A stretch of DNA of 64,000 nucleotides from Microcebus murinus (Eukaryota; Chordata; Mammalia; Primates; Cheirogaleidae). The notes beneath the pieces were generated by a model, which made no database searches, had not been told where the DNA came from, and saw nothing but the letters and a program-made list of their open reading frames with translations. Made by a program: the position numbers and the translations under genes. Numbering within the stretch: position 1 is the first letter of the stretch; every line of letters starts with the position of its first letter. Location: contig NC_134107.1 of assembly GCF_040939455.1 (NCBI RefSeq), forward strand, positions 10,975,537 to 11,039,536, read 5' to 3'. This document shows positions 1 to 12,104 of this stretch, in pieces.

Positions 1-1317
1 ACGTGTGACAACCGCTGCCCAGTTGAGGGGGGAGAAGGAAAGGGCTAGGAGACGCCTCTCCAAAGGGACAAGTCCCTGAGCAGCTGGCTCCCCCCAAGGC
101 CATTTTTTCATCATATTATGGGGGTTCAAATGTTGTTAGAGTTACACATATTACCCTTGTCACACCTTCCCCTCCCCGAGTCACAGCTCCTAGCGTCTCC
201 ACCCTCCAGGTGCGCATCACACTCATTATGCGAGTATACACCCTTAGCCCGTCCCCACTCCCACCTGCCTGACACCCGAGAAATTTTTTTTGACATTTTG
301 GTTACATTTTATATCTTTGCCTCTCCCTACGAAGGGTTAGAGGTATGCCCTTCCCCTCCACAAGGCCAGTTTTAAAAATGAAAATTGAGAAAGTTTTCTT
401 TGTTACCTACCAGGTGCCGTGCACCTTATTAATATTGATAAGATTAATGCTGTCATGTTTCATCTCACATAAATGCAACCCAAATGGCACCTGGGTCTTC
501 CCTTGTCCCTCAGATGCAAATGGATTCTCTGGAAACTCTCCTCCCAGCTGCTCTGGGAGACCCCCCACCCCTGGGTGTTCTTGGGGACAACAAGCAGAGG
601 CCTGCATTGCTCCTGGGTCCCTCCTGCTGCTCAGTTAGTCCAATGTGGGCATCATTTCACTTACTCTTTTTCCCAAGACAAAGGGGCAGCCCCCATTCCT
701 CCCCTCCACAAAATGTCACTGTCACATTGAGTGTCCCACTGAGAAGAAGGTCCTCTCAGTGGCTGGCTCTCTGCAGAGGGTCAGCGGGAGGGGGTAGATT
801 CACATCACAGCCGCAAACCACCCATCCCTGGGGCGTCGCCAGCCCTGCTTGGCGAGTCTGGGTCTCAGGCAGGAGCCTCTCCCTGCAGGCTGCACCTGTC
901 GCCATGGCGCTCGAGACCATCTGTCCCCTGCTGCCATCTGGCTTTTCCCTCTATGGCCTGTCTGAACCCTCACATTCCCATTCCCGTCCTGCACAGCACA
1001 GCTCCATTTCCCTGTGTGACTCCAGACCCCACCTCAGGCCTCCCGCACCTGAAGCCACCTGTCAAGGGGTTTCCCCAAACTCGATGATCTCTCCCTCAGG
1101 GAGCGCTGGCAGGGAGTGTTGAAACCACCAGGCTCTCACCCCACACGTGACCCTCACAGACAGCGGATGGCATATTGCCCTGTGAGGCTGAAAGAGGACA
1201 GGGGACCCCAACCCTCGAAGTCAGAGATGGTCCTTCGCAGGCACACTTGAATCACAGACAAAGCCTCCTGGTTCAGTGCTCATGGCCCCACATCCTAACC
1301 CTCTGCTCTGCTTCTAG
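1..1317. other. Left-edge region without a recognised exon
   Basis: No exon, RNA gene or clear repeat family is recognised here. Short open frames occur on both strands but none has splice context or a recognisable family. If the exons at 1318-2658 are real, this stretch is intron of that gene or its 5' flank. Confidence 0.4.
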
Positions 1318-2658
1318 ATCCATGGGGTGGCGGCTGTTGGCAGGTTTCTTCGGGGGGTTATCAATAGGCTGAGGCCAAGCTCACACGAGGAAGAGTTCTA
1401 CTGCGGCTATGAGTGCACAGAATGCCACATCTACCGTGAGGATGGTGAGCTCCACAGGTGAGTCCTGAGCCTGCCCCCTGGCAGGTGGAGACTGGCGGGT
1501 CTCATGGTTCCCAATCCCTGCCCAGGAGCGGGAGGAGCCCTGAAGCGTCTCAGCAACTTGGAGCCAGACCTTTCTTCACCCTTATTAGCGCCCTTCCTCT
1601 GTGTCTGTTTTCCAGGAAGAGGTGTGTCTACTTTGGAAAGAAGAGAAGACAAAGAGATGAGGACACCTCAAATGGTAAGTCGTTATGTATAACAGAGTAA
1701 AATGAAAATTCTTAAAGCATGTCTAAGGACACCAAAAGAAATCATTCCTCTTTGGGCTTCCATAACCCTGATTGTCCCTGTGGTAACAGGCAAGGGAAAT
1801 GTCATCGAAGATTTGCAGCTTCCAGTCTGCTCTCCGCTTCAGCCTGCGCTCTGCAACTGAGCCCGCTGGATCTGCTGCTCCTCTAGTCAACAGAACATGG
1901 GAATTTGAGATGGATGTTAACAGAGAGGCCTGCCTAGGGCACATGCGTCTGTGTGGGGGCACCCATGCCTGGGGCCTTGGGGGACACCCTCCCTGTACCC
2001 CCCTGCACGTGAGCTCGTGGGTTGGAGGAACAAATATCTAGACGCTTAACCCTAACTCTTCAGTCACTGCTGCATTTAATAAACACGAGTGAGCATTTCA
2101 TGTGTTCAAGACTCTCTTGCTGGCAGGAGGGGGACAATGGGGAGCGTGACACAGTCTGTCCCCTCAAGGAAGTCCTGGGTCAGGAGAGAGGACGCCATGG
2201 GCGGAGGTTCCCGCACACGGGGCAGCATGAGGGACACACAGGAGGAGCACGGAGCTGCGTGAGAGTCACTCTGGCAGTGGCGCGGCAGGGAAGGGGACAG
2301 AGGGGACCAGGCCTGGCTGGGGAGGTGACATCCGAGTGGGGCATTAGAGGACAGTGACGGGTTCCTCTGTGTCACGAGGCCCCACACTGTGTGCAGGAGT
2401 TATGGGGACAGTGGGCCACCCCCCAGACGATCAGTCCTTACATGTGCTGCTGCCACGGCTGGGACAGAACTCAGGAAGGTCCAGGGTGTCCGGATCAGAC
2501 ATCTCCAGGCGTGAGGCTAGTGTTGCACAGCGCTACTTGAAAAATATAAGGTCTCACTCCAGAGAGAGACGGCTGCGTCTATGACTTGTGTGTTTACAGA
2601 GGAGAGTGTAAATAAGGTTATCCACGGAGATCACCTGGCATCCACGGTCACACTGTGA
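1318..2658 (+). CDS. Possible 3' end of an unidentified spliced gene (three exons)
   Basis: Seen: three open segments join in one frame across consensus splice sites. Exon A is 1318-1457 (acceptor 'ctgcttctag', donor CAG|GTGAGT). Exon B is 1616-1674 (acceptor 'gttttccag', donor ATG|GTAAGT). Exon C is 2600-2658 (acceptor 'tgtttacag') and ends in TGA; an AATAAA follows at 2764-2769. Phases agree: 140 nt leaves 2 bases, 59 nt leaves 1 base, and exon C opens with 2. The 85 or so residues include FYCGYECTECHIYRED (four Cys/Tyr-rich positions), a basic run KRCVYFGKKRRQR and an acidic/polar tail ending STVTL. I do not recognise the family. The stretch GVAAVGRFLRGVINRLRP recalls PLAAT C-terminal tails only loosely, and no LRAT catalytic exon is in the window. 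It is upstream of and co-directional with PLAAT4. It could be a real gene end, a pseudogene or a chance frame. Confidence 0.35.
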
Positions 2659-2763
2659 CAGGTCACAGCATCACCTGTCACGTGCTGGTGCTGTCTTGCT
2701 TTCCTTAGCTCCAGAAGGACTGCGAAGGTGTCTGCGGTTTTTATTCGATTGGGATATTTGGTT

Positions 2764-2769
2764 AATAAA
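2764..2769 (+). terminator. Candidate polyadenylation signal AATAAA for the left-edge gene
   Basis: AATAAA lies 106 nt after the candidate stop codon at 2656-2658. Its value depends on the upstream exons being real. Confidence 0.3.
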
Positions 2770-2778
2770 TACACAACA

Positions 2779-4990
2779 TGATTTCACTGTTGCAAATATT
2801 TTTGTCCTCCCAGTTTATTTCACAGGTTTCTTCCCAAAGGCTTGTAGTCACAGGTCTGTCCCCTCCTGCACCTCATCTCTTTGACCAGGGTCCTCTGAAG
2901 CCTGTCACCTGCTCAGGAAAACGCTAGGTTCCACAGCTGCAGGTGGCTTTTCATTTGCTAGAGCTAGACAGGCCCTAGAACCGCTCACAATCAAACTGGG
3001 TGTGACAAATCGACACGGGACTGGCAATACTCCGGTTCTGGGGCAGCCCTGTCCGTGTCTGTTTGTAGCCGGGATGTGAGTGAGTCCAAATCCCTGGGTG
3101 GGCTGAGCCCTGTGGACCACCCTCTGTGGGCTGGGCGGGCAGAGCGAGTCCCCCTGTCCCAACGTCCCTCCTCATTGGCACCTCTGCTGCCCATGTGAGT
3201 CGGGGCTCTGCAGAGACACAAGCAACAAGCTGGACAGGTGGGGACAGGGACAGGCAGAGACAGGAGAGGGATGTATGTGAGGGGGAAGGGCTCTCAGCTG
3301 AGGGAGGATGACAACTATCAGGACAGGCCGTCTTCGAGCCACAGACCCTGGGATACTGGCAGCAGGGCTCTGTCCAAGTCCACTGGCTCAGAGCGAGGGA
3401 AGCCCGTGCTGTCCCCAGTCTGTGGCCAAACCCTGAGCACACAGGGGACCACTGGTGTGTGCCCTGGAGTCCGCAGGCTGGGGAGCCTGGCACTGTTGTC
3501 CCAGGACAAGGGACAAAGGGAATGTCCCAGCTCCAGCAGGGACATGGACACGTCTGCGTTTCTCTGTGTTCTCCCCACTCCTCAAGGGGATTGGGTGGTC
3601 CCGACCACGCTGAAGGCGGATCTTGTCCCCCAGCTTAGTGACACTCATACTGTCCTCTGCTCAGGACTCACCCTCACTGCGTTGGCATCAGATCCCACAG
3701 GTAAAAGGTTGAGTCCCACAACACTGTCCCTGCTTCAAATGCCAATGACAAGTCTGGGTCCCTGGAACTGCTGACCACGTAGCTATAAATCAGGGCTTCC
3801 CACACCCCTTCTCCGGTGGTCCCGGCACTCAGGAAACGGTTTCCTTCCATGTCCTGGTCTATCAGAAAGCGCACGACCGAGGGTGCAGGGAGCAGCAGTC
3901 GGACGAGACGCACGGGCCGGCAGTGTGGAAGGCTGGAGGCCACCCTGCCTCCTCCAGGCACCCCCACCTGCTCAGCAGCCCAAAAGCTCTGTGAACTGAG
4001 TAGTTCAGGGCTTTTCTGGAGGTTTCCTGACATAGGCCTGACTTACCAACCCAGGCTCCAGCCCCTCTGCCCTTTCTGGAGGATGTGGGGGGGTGGGGCT
4101 GAACGTGCTAAGCTTCCCAGGCAGCCTGCAGCGCCTAAAATATTTCCTATCTGGAAATATTCCACATTCCAGAAAGAGTTCCCCACCCTGGGCATTCATG
4201 ATAATGATGGTGATAAAGTCACTGTCCTTGTGCACCAGCATCGTGATGTTCCTAGTCACCTGCTCACAGGGGGATCTAACGGTGACCCCTCTCACACACC
4301 CATAATCAGAGGGTCCCCTGGTGATGAGCTGGGAACTGGCAGACACTGCTCTGGGCATTGCTAACTGTGCAGGCTATAAGTGATTCAGGATGTTTCAAAA
4401 CAAAGCTTGAGCTTCCTGATGAAAACCAGACAGCTCGAGGCAGGACAAATTCCAACTGTTTACAATGAAAATCTAGAGAAATGGGCCGGCTCTGGCCCTC
4501 ACAGCTTCCTTAAGCTTTTTAGCAAAACCAGCCACTTCCTGCCTGACCCCAGGACACTTCCTGTTCCACTGAAAGGACACAGTCACACTGATTCCAGGAA
4601 CACCTGCCCTTTCCAAGAAATGGCATGAATATTTCTCCCCTTGTTTAGCCTGTGGTCAAGCTGATCCAATAGAGGCCCTGGAGGAACCCGGCTCAGGCCT
4701 CCTCTGCAGGGAGCGGCACTTCTGCTCTGCTGCGGAGCAGGCTCCCCGCGTTTCTGAGCAGATCTCTGCTGGGCTTACAGAACCCCCCCTCCCCGTCTTC
4801 CACCCAAACCTCCTCTCAAGCCCACCGCTGTCCCCGTGCCAGGGCTGTGCTAGGCAGGGAGCGTTTGCCGGACCCCAGGGAGCTAAGGGCGCTCACTTCC
4901 TCCGCCCCCCTGAAAGTAGGACGCTCATCCCTCCTGGTTGTTTGAAAAGAATGTACTTTCTCCTCCCAGGAAAGCCTTCTATGAAACCCA
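2779..4990. other. Intergenic sequence, no gene seen
   Basis: No spliced or single-exon gene is supported. Open frames up to about 180 codons occur on both strands, overlap each other and have no splice or family support. Confidence 0.4.
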
Positions 4991-5150
4991 AGGCTCTTCC
5001 CTTTTCTCATGTGGACGCCTTTTTCAGGCTCCCACATCCACACCCAGAGCTGGGAAATAAACAGCATTTGGCCTCACGGGAGGCTTCGTGAGTCTCCGTC
5101 TGGGCTCCGAGGCTAACGTCTCACTTCACTCTGCGCGGGCAGCTGCTCCT
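4990..5150 (+). mobile_element. Possible LTR 3' portion (AATAAA plus U5-like tail)
   Basis: An AATAAA at about 5056 is followed within 20 nt by 'ggcctcacgggaggcttcgt', which resembles the R/U5 end of ERV LTRs. No 5' boundary, target duplication or internal retroviral sequence is visible, so this is tentative. Confidence 0.25.
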
Positions 5151-5280
5151 GAGTTCCTTCCTGTGCGAATCCAACGACCACTGGGACTTACAGCGGCTCC
5201 CAGCATAGGGTGTCACTGTCCTATGTCAGCCACAGCGGTTTCTGTACGGACACGGTCAGGGTTGGGGAAGTGCACAGGGA

Positions 5281-6819
5281 TGTGGGTGCCCAGCACAGAG
5301 CTGTTTAATGTCCCCTCCAGGTGGTGACAGTGGGAACACCTAGGCTGATTGGGGACAGGGATGTGGGTGCCCAGCACAGAGCTGTTTAATGTCCCCACCA
5401 GGTGGTGACAGTGGGAACACCTAGGCTGATTGGGGACAGGGATGTGGGTGCCCAGCACAGAGCTGTTTAATGTCCCCACCAGGTGGTGACAGTGGGAACA
5501 CCAAGGCTGACTGGGGACAGGGATGTGGGTGCCCAGCACAGAGCTGTTTAGTGTCCCCTCCAGGTGGTGACAGTGGGAACACCTAGGCAGATTGGGGACA
5601 GGGATGTGGGTGCCCAGCACAGAGCTGTTTAATGTCCCCTCCAGGTGGTGACAGTGGGAACACCTAGGCAGATTGGGGACAGGGATGTGGGTGCCCAGCA
5701 CAGAGCTGTTTAATGTCCCCTCCAGGTGGTGACAGTGGGAACACCTAGGCTGATTGAGGACAGGGATGTGGGTGACCAGCACAGAGCTGTTTAATGTCCC
5801 CTCCAGGTGGTGACAGTGGGAACACCTAGGCTGATTGGGGCCAGGGATGTGGGTGCCCAGCACAGAGCTATTTAATGTCCCCACCAGGTGGTGACAGTGG
5901 GAACACCTAGGCAGATTGGGGACAGGGATGTGGGTGCCCAGCACAGAGCTGTTTAATGTCCCCTCCAGGTGGTGACAGTGGGAACACCTAGGCAGATTGG
6001 GGACAGGGATGTGGGTGCCCAGCACAGAGCTGTTTAGTGTCCCCTCCAGGTGGTGACAGTGGGAACACCTAGGCAGATTGGGGACAGGGATGTGGGTGCC
6101 CAGCACAGAGCTGTTTAATGTCCCCTCCAGGTGGTGACAGTGGGAACACCTAGGCAGATTGGGGACAGGGATGTGGGTGCCCAGCACAGAGCTGTTTAAT
6201 GTCCCCTCCAGGTGGTGACAGTGGGAACACCTAGGCTGATTGAGGACAGGGATGTGGGTGACCAGCACAGAGCTGTTTAATGTCCCCTCCAGGTGGTGAC
6301 AGTGGGAACACCTAGGCTGATTGGGGCCAGGGATGTGGGTGCCCAGCACAGAGCTATTTAATGTCCCCACCAGGTGGTGACAGTGGGAACACCTAGGCAG
6401 ATTGGGGACAGGGATGTGGGTGCCCAGCACAGAGCTGTTTAATGTCCCCTCCAGGTGGTGACAGTGGGAACACCAAGGCTGACTGGGGACAGGGATGTGG
6501 GTGCCCAGCACAGAGCTGTTTAATGTCCCCTCCAGGCGGTGACAGTGGGAACACCTAGGCAGATTGGGGTCAGGGATGTGGGTGACCAGCACAGAGCTGT
6601 TTAATGTCCCCTCCAGGTGGTGACAGTGGGAACACCTAGGCAGATTGGGGCCAGGGATGTTGGTGCCCAGCACAGAGCTGTTTAATGTCCCCACCAGGTG
6701 GTGACAGTGGGAACACCTAGGCAGATTGGGGACAGGGATGTGGGTGCCCAGCACAGAGCTGTTTAATGTCCCCTCCAGGTGGTGACAGTGGGAACACCTA
6801 GGCTGACTAGGGACAGGGA
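5281..6819. repeat. 81-bp minisatellite, 19 tandem copies
   Basis: The motif tgtgggtgcccagcacagag recurs every 81 bp from 5281 to 6739 without any length change. Variant positions include T/A in gctgatt/gcagatt, tcc/acc in the ccc(t/a)ccagg block, gtgcc/gtgacc and G/A in gctgttt/gctattt. The variants define a higher-order unit of six copies (486 bp): the gctgattgagg copy at about 5750 recurs at about 6236, and the gctattt copy at about 5867 recurs at about 6353. The array lies about 5 kb upstream of PLAAT4. Because 81 is a multiple of three, one minus-strand frame stays open across the whole array. Confidence 0.97.
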
Positions 6820-7000
6820 TTGCAGGTGAGAGCTCTGGGGTCGGGGGTAGAGCCTGCACAGGGGACCTGAGGAAGGGAAATGAGGACAAGGCCACAGTTT
6901 CTGGCTGCAGTGACTGAGGGACAGGCACAGGTGGGGCTTGGGGACCCAGCAGTGGAGCTGCCATGGCATTTCTCACAGCAATACTCCATGTTAATGCCAC

Positions 7001-8680
7001 AGTATCAATACTAGAGTATTAATAGCATTCTCATATTAATACTGCAGCACCCAGCATGTCAGAGGGCCTCGCTCTTTACCTCCTGACAGGGAGCCTGATT
7101 GATCCCCCATCTGCACGTGGGGACCTGGGCCCGCAGAGTTGAGGGAACTTGTCCAACTTGTCCAGCGTCACGTCAGGAGTGAACCCAGGCGTGTCACGTC
7201 CTTGTAGAGCACGTCTCAGTCTGCAAAACCATTCCAAGGCAACATCAGAGTGGGACACGGGTGGGGACCTGTTGCTCTGAAGGCCACACGTCCAGTCGGG
7301 TTCCCACAGTGACCATGGCAGCTGAGAGACCCTCTCCACACCAGTGCACCCTGCTGAGACTGTTTCCCCCACCAGGAAAATGGGGCAGGTGGCCCCGTCT
7401 GGTCTACATACCCTGGTAATCTCATGGGAGGGAGGGTGGGGTGGACACTGGGGAGCTCTGTTCACACCTGAGCTGCTGTTTTCACAGTCGCCCCTCCCTC
7501 AACTCTGGCAGGGAGATGAGAGCAAGTATCTCTCACCTAGTGCTACAGGAGCTCAGAGAGGGTGTGTGATATTCTCAAGGCTCATCAGCATAGCTCCTAT
7601 CACCATGCATCCTGCACAGTCGGCACTGGCCACCTGCCCCGGGATGCACCAGGTTCCTGCTCCCTAATTTGGGGTGACCCCAGCACCTCATCCTGTCCTC
7701 TGTCCACTCCTATGTGGACCCGGCTGTTCAGACCCCAGCTCTCAGCGGGCTGGCCTGTATCCTCCCCAGGGGCGGAGCTAGCTGTGGGTGGGGACTGCCC
7801 AGGGACAGTGACCCATGTGGAGGGGCCCGGGCACACCCCGGGTTCTGAGTGACCCGAAGCAGAGGTCCTCACCTGGCTGCACTTCAGACCCTCCTGACGA
7901 CATTTCACAAAACAGTGCACAGCACACCCTCTTTCAGGGAGTCTTGGCGAGAATCTTCATCTATGTAATTTGAGAAAAGAACATCTCGCCTCGGGGCAGG
8001 CCTGAGACCACAGAGTCAGTGGGCATTTCTGCTGAGTCCTGGGAGTCCTCATACTGAGTCATCAAACCTGGGGCTGGTCTCGGGGACCCCAACACACCTC
8101 CCAAGAAGATTGTTTCCATTCCAGAGTAAACACAAGGTCTCTTTCTTTCTCTGCAGAGGGTGGGAGTGGGCAATGCCCCAGTCTCCCTAACAAAGCTTTC
8201 AGCATCAGGATTTGGAGTTTCCTCCCCTGAGACGCATCCTCCCCACATGCCCAGGTGACATCTGGTTCTCACCCCACTGCCGCGTGGGGACTGGGCTGGG
8301 TACCGGGCTGGGGACCAGTGTCAAGGTGCCACGGCTGCTACACGAGCTCGAAAGCAGCATCTCAGACCCCTCAGAGCTTCTGGCTTCACGGCTCCCTTGC
8401 TGGCCTCATGCAGGCTCATGGCTTATCCGTCCCCAGCCTGACCTCCCTCCTGAACCCCAGACCTCAAGACCAGCTGCACTGCTCCCCCCCACCCCCCGCC
8501 ATATCCCTATAGTGTGTCTGATAGGTCTGTCAAACCCAGCTCTTCCAAACTGGACTCCTGATCTTCCCAAACCTCTTCCAGCCTCGGCATCTGCATCTCA
8601 GCCCCTTCCTGCCATTGCTCAAAGCAAAAACCTGCTCCTTCTTCACTTCTGTCTCCCTAGTCAGTCTCACAGGGAGCCTG
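7001..8680. other. Intergenic sequence with MIR-like relics
   Basis: No gene is supported. Around 7085-7210 (minus sense) and 7300-7420 (plus sense) the text resembles MIR SINE cores, such as 'ccaggaaaatggggcaggt'. The rest is unassigned. Confidence 0.35.
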
Positions 8681-8689
8681 GGGCTCCGT

Positions 8690-8975
8690 GTTATGGGTGA
8701 ACTCTGTCCTCCCAACGTCAACTCATACGTTGAACTTCTGATCTCTAGAACCTCAGAATGTGACTGTGTTTGGTGACAGGGCCTTAAAGACGTAATGATG
8801 CTAAAACCAGGTCATTAGGGTGAGTCCTTAACCAACGTGACTGTTGTTCTTACGAGAAGAGGACATTTGGACAAGATGCGCATGGAGGGACAACCAGGTG
8901 AAGACACCAGGAGAAGATGGCCGTCTGCAGCCACCTGATGTGGGAGGGACGGGGACAGCCAGCTTTCCTACGCAC
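8690..8975 (+). mobile_element. MaLR (MLT1-type) LTR relic
   Basis: The order of landmarks follows an MLT1-like LTR: 'tatgggtgaactctgtcctc' at the start, a 'gaatgtgactgtgtttggtg' block, 'acgagaagaggacatttgga', and a 'gccgtctgcagccacctgat' block. The 3' end is not sharply defined. Confidence 0.55.
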
Positions 8976-9229
8976 ACTAGCGTCAACCCACCCTAGTGCT
9001 CCAGGTGGCCGTGGGACGGGAGAAGGGCACGCCCGACCCGTCACGGGCATCAGCAGCACCGACACCCACCATTCACGTCCCGGGTGCTGCTCCCCACTGC
9101 TCCTGCCGCCACCCTCGTCCCGCCAGCCCCTCCGGGGACTGAGAACCGGCCCACACGCCCAGCCCACTGCTGCCACCACTAGCTTAGAGAAAGCCACGTG
9201 AAAGCCCGAGAAGGGCCCTCCAGGACCCC

Positions 9230-11870
9230 CCAACCCCAGTGCCATGTAAGCTGCTCTGGGGCCTAAAACCAGGGACTCCAGCCCACTGCTGCCTCCACAG
9301 GGCCCAGAGAGCAGCTCAGCTGGCACCTAAGACCCCAGCACAGCTTCACCACAGCCTCACCTGCAGACCCCACGCTAAGCCACCGAAGAGATCACAGACA
9401 TCCCTGACCCGTGAGCTGCTGGAGAAATCACGTGAACATCACACCACCGCACGCACCAAAATCGAAGCCAAAGTTTCCTGTTGAATCAACGGTGTATATA
9501 CTCCTTCAGGAAAAAATTCTCTCCTCTGAAAGTAATTTCAAAACATTGGAAGACGTGATTGCTACACCAGGTGCACAAATATCAACAGAAGGACACAGGA
9601 AACGTGAAAATGCACAAAGAAATAGGACACCACAAAGGACAACAGCAATTGTCCGGCAACAGGTGCCAAACAAAACGAACTCCCCAAAATGCCACATGAA
9701 GCATTCAACATATGGCTTATTAAGAAGCTCGGTAGATGCAAGAGAAATCCTAAATCTATTACAAAGACATTGAAAAAATGAATTCAGGATATGAATGAGA
9801 AATTTACAAAGGAAATAGGTATCACCTTAAAAAAAAAACATCTAACAACAATAAGAAAGAAAGAATAAAAAAGAGTGAACAAAGGCTTTGAAACTTCTTG
9901 GTCTACATAAATTAAGTATTAATATTCCTGAGGGGGAAGAGCGATTAAAAAGTTTAGAAAAGCTATTTAAGGAAATAATCAATGAAAACTTCCCAAACAT
10001 AGCAAGAGATTTAGATATCTCAAAACAAAGGGCCCCGTAATTCCCAGGGAAATTACTAGGGACATCACCATGGCATATTAGATTCAGGACATCTAAAGTG
10101 AAAGTGAAAAGGGGAATTCTTAAATTAGCAAGACGAAAGGTTATAAAGGGAAACTCATCAGACTAACAGACACTTCAACTCAGAAAGCTCACAGGCCCCA
10201 AGAGAATGGATGCCATTTTCAAAGTGCAGAAAAAAACAAAACAAAACGGTAAGCCAAGGATTGTACATCCTGCCTGAATGAGCTTCACAAATGAGGGAGA
10301 AATAAAGTCTTTCCCAGACAAGCAAACACTGAGGGAACTGGTCACCCCTAGCGTGGCCCTGCAGGAAATGCTCAAAGAGATCCTACCCATGGGAATGACA
10401 GGTCCACATTCACCATCAAGAAAACACAGGAAAACGCAAAACTCACGGGTCTTATAAAACAATGTGAACCAAAATAAAATTTTAAGGCTCACCTCCCCAC
10501 ACCAGCTGACTAAATGGACCCCCTCATGGACAAAGGAATATCCTAAAACGAATCTTCCTGCCTGGAGAAAGGTGTCACACATGCTTTTTCATGCCACCCT
10601 CCCTTCTTGGAGACTTCCTTTGTAACCCATTAACAGGCCTAAGGGTATGCAAGACAAACCTGCAGGTCCTCAATCTACACAACAAATCTATGTCCCCTGG
10701 CTTATGCCTACCAAGAGCTCCTTATGTTCAAACATTCTGAGCCTTTAGAGTCTAAAGTTTAGACAAAGCTTCATGTCTTTAACCAATTACAAGCCAAAGA
10801 ATCTTTAAACCCATCTATAACCTGTAAGCCTTCCCTCCCCCCCTTCAAGATGATCCTCCTTTTTGGGCCAAACCAATGCATGCCTCCCGCGTATTGATTT
10901 ATGACTTTACCCGTAACCCCTGTCTCCCTGAAATGTATAAAACCAAACTGTAACCCAGCCACATAGAGTCGACTTGCTCAAGGCTTCTTGGGAGTGGCTC
11001 TGTGTCATGGTCCTCAAATTGGGCTCAAAGTAAATCTCTTTAAAATTATTTTGCAGAGTTTGACTTTTTCTTCCGTTGACAACAATCACCTTGAAGAGGA
11101 AGAAAAGGACTCAAATGGCAACATGACAGAATTTCACCAAACCACAAAGACAAAAAGACAGAGAAAAAGAAAGAAAGGATTGATACAACTAGAAACAATT
11201 AGCAATATGACAGGAATAAAGACTCACATGTCAATGCTAACCTTGCAACCTTGTCAATGCTAACCCATGTAAATGGGTTAAAAGTATATAAGTTTAAAAG
11301 TATAGACTGGTAGAATGGATCAAAAAAATCCTCCTAGTACATGCAGTTCACGAGAAACTCCCCTTACCTGTAGAAACACAGCCTGAAAGTAAAGGGATGG
11401 AGAAAGACATTCCACGCACACAGGAACCAAAAAGCAGTAGCTATACTTATGTCAGATAAAAACAGACTTTACATAAAAAACAGTAAAAAAAAAAAAAAGA
11501 AAATAAAAAAGAAACAGAAGAAAGAAAGAAAGAAAAACGAAGAAGGGCTTTATGTCATGATAAAGGCATGAGTTCAGCAGGAGGGTATAACAACCCTAAA
11601 TACAAATGCACCCAACGTAGGAGGACTCAGATTCACACGACAGAAATTGCCAGATGGAAAGAAAAAGGCAGACAAGACACTACTAGGTGGGGAGGAGGGG
11701 CTGGGGCGTTGGATGACGGACAGTTGCTAGGCGGGAACGACGTGCACTGCTCGGGACGGGTGCACTGCCGGCCCGACCTCACGGCAGTGCAACATGTCCA
11801 TGCCGCCACATTGCACTTGACCCCAGGAATACATGCTAAAAAAAATTTTTTTTAAATGTTTAAATGACAA
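9230..11870 (+). mobile_element. Old L1 relic, interrupted by a solo LTR
   Basis: A-rich + strand sequence with decayed L1 ORF1-like features (gaagagcgattaaaaagttt; cttcccaaacatagcaagag; 'cagacaagcaaacactgagg' near 10317) continues after the LTR at 11082 with ORF2 amino-terminal-like text and a lemur-type L1 3' UTR remnant around 11690-11830 ('ggggctggggcgttggatga'). No long frame survives. It lies just upstream of the PLAAT4 promoter. Confidence 0.65.
10463..11081 (+). mobile_element. Solo ERV1-type LTR (MER4-like) with 4-bp target duplication
   Basis: The element starts TGTGAACC and ends GTTGACA (TG...CA). It is flanked by ACAA at 10459-10462 and ACAA at 11082-11085, the 4-bp duplication typical of ERV1 integrases. 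Near its 3' end are a TATA-like 'gtataaaacc' (about 10936) and a U5-like tail. The length is 619 bp. It interrupts the old L1. The MER4-like label rests on remembered consensus similarity. Confidence 0.7.
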
Positions 11871-12019
11871 AGATAAAGCATCGATGTTTCCATGTTTTTG
11901 TGCAAGAAATCATTAGCCTTTCCAATTAGAGAAAATACCTAATTTTTAAAGATTATAGTCATCTCAGTTTCAATTAAACTATATTTAGTATTTAAGCACT
12001 ATATTAAAACTGTGAGAAG

Positions 12020-12034
12020 GAAAGTGAAAGGGAA
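12020..12034 (+). promoter_or_regulatory. ISRE/IRF-type element upstream of PLAAT4
   Basis: GAAAGTGAAAGGGAA fits the IRF/ISRE pattern GAAANNGAAANNGAA exactly. It lies 14 bp upstream of a TATA box and about 70 bp upstream of the start codon. Human PLAAT4 is known to be induced by interferon and retinoids, so this site fits that regulation; its function here is inferred. Confidence 0.6.
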
Positions 12035-12047
12035 CTCTAAACTTGTG

Positions 12048-12054
12048 TATAAAA
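12048..12054 (+). promoter_or_regulatory. TATA box of PLAAT4
   Basis: TATAAAA lies 51 bp before the ATG at 12105, so transcription would start near 12075-12080 and give a 5' UTR of roughly 25-30 nt on the first coding exon. Confidence 0.6.
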
Positions 12055-12104
12055 CCTGTGTCCCCAGGAAGCAGCAGAGCACCAGCCCCTGCCTTGCTGT
12101 CCAG

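Noticed and set aside
1318..1457. PLAAT5 last exon
   Set aside because: The resemblance of GVAAVGRFLRGVINRLRP to a PLAAT5-like tail is weak, the exon start differs, and the following exons do not fit that gene.
5281..6819. CRISPR-like array
   Set aside because: Units are contiguous with no unique spacers, and the genome is a primate nuclear genome.
5213..7000. 595-codon minus-strand frame as a protein-coding gene
   Set aside because: It is wholly generated by an 81-bp tandem repeat with no recognisable domain, promoter or splice context. Kept only as an observation.
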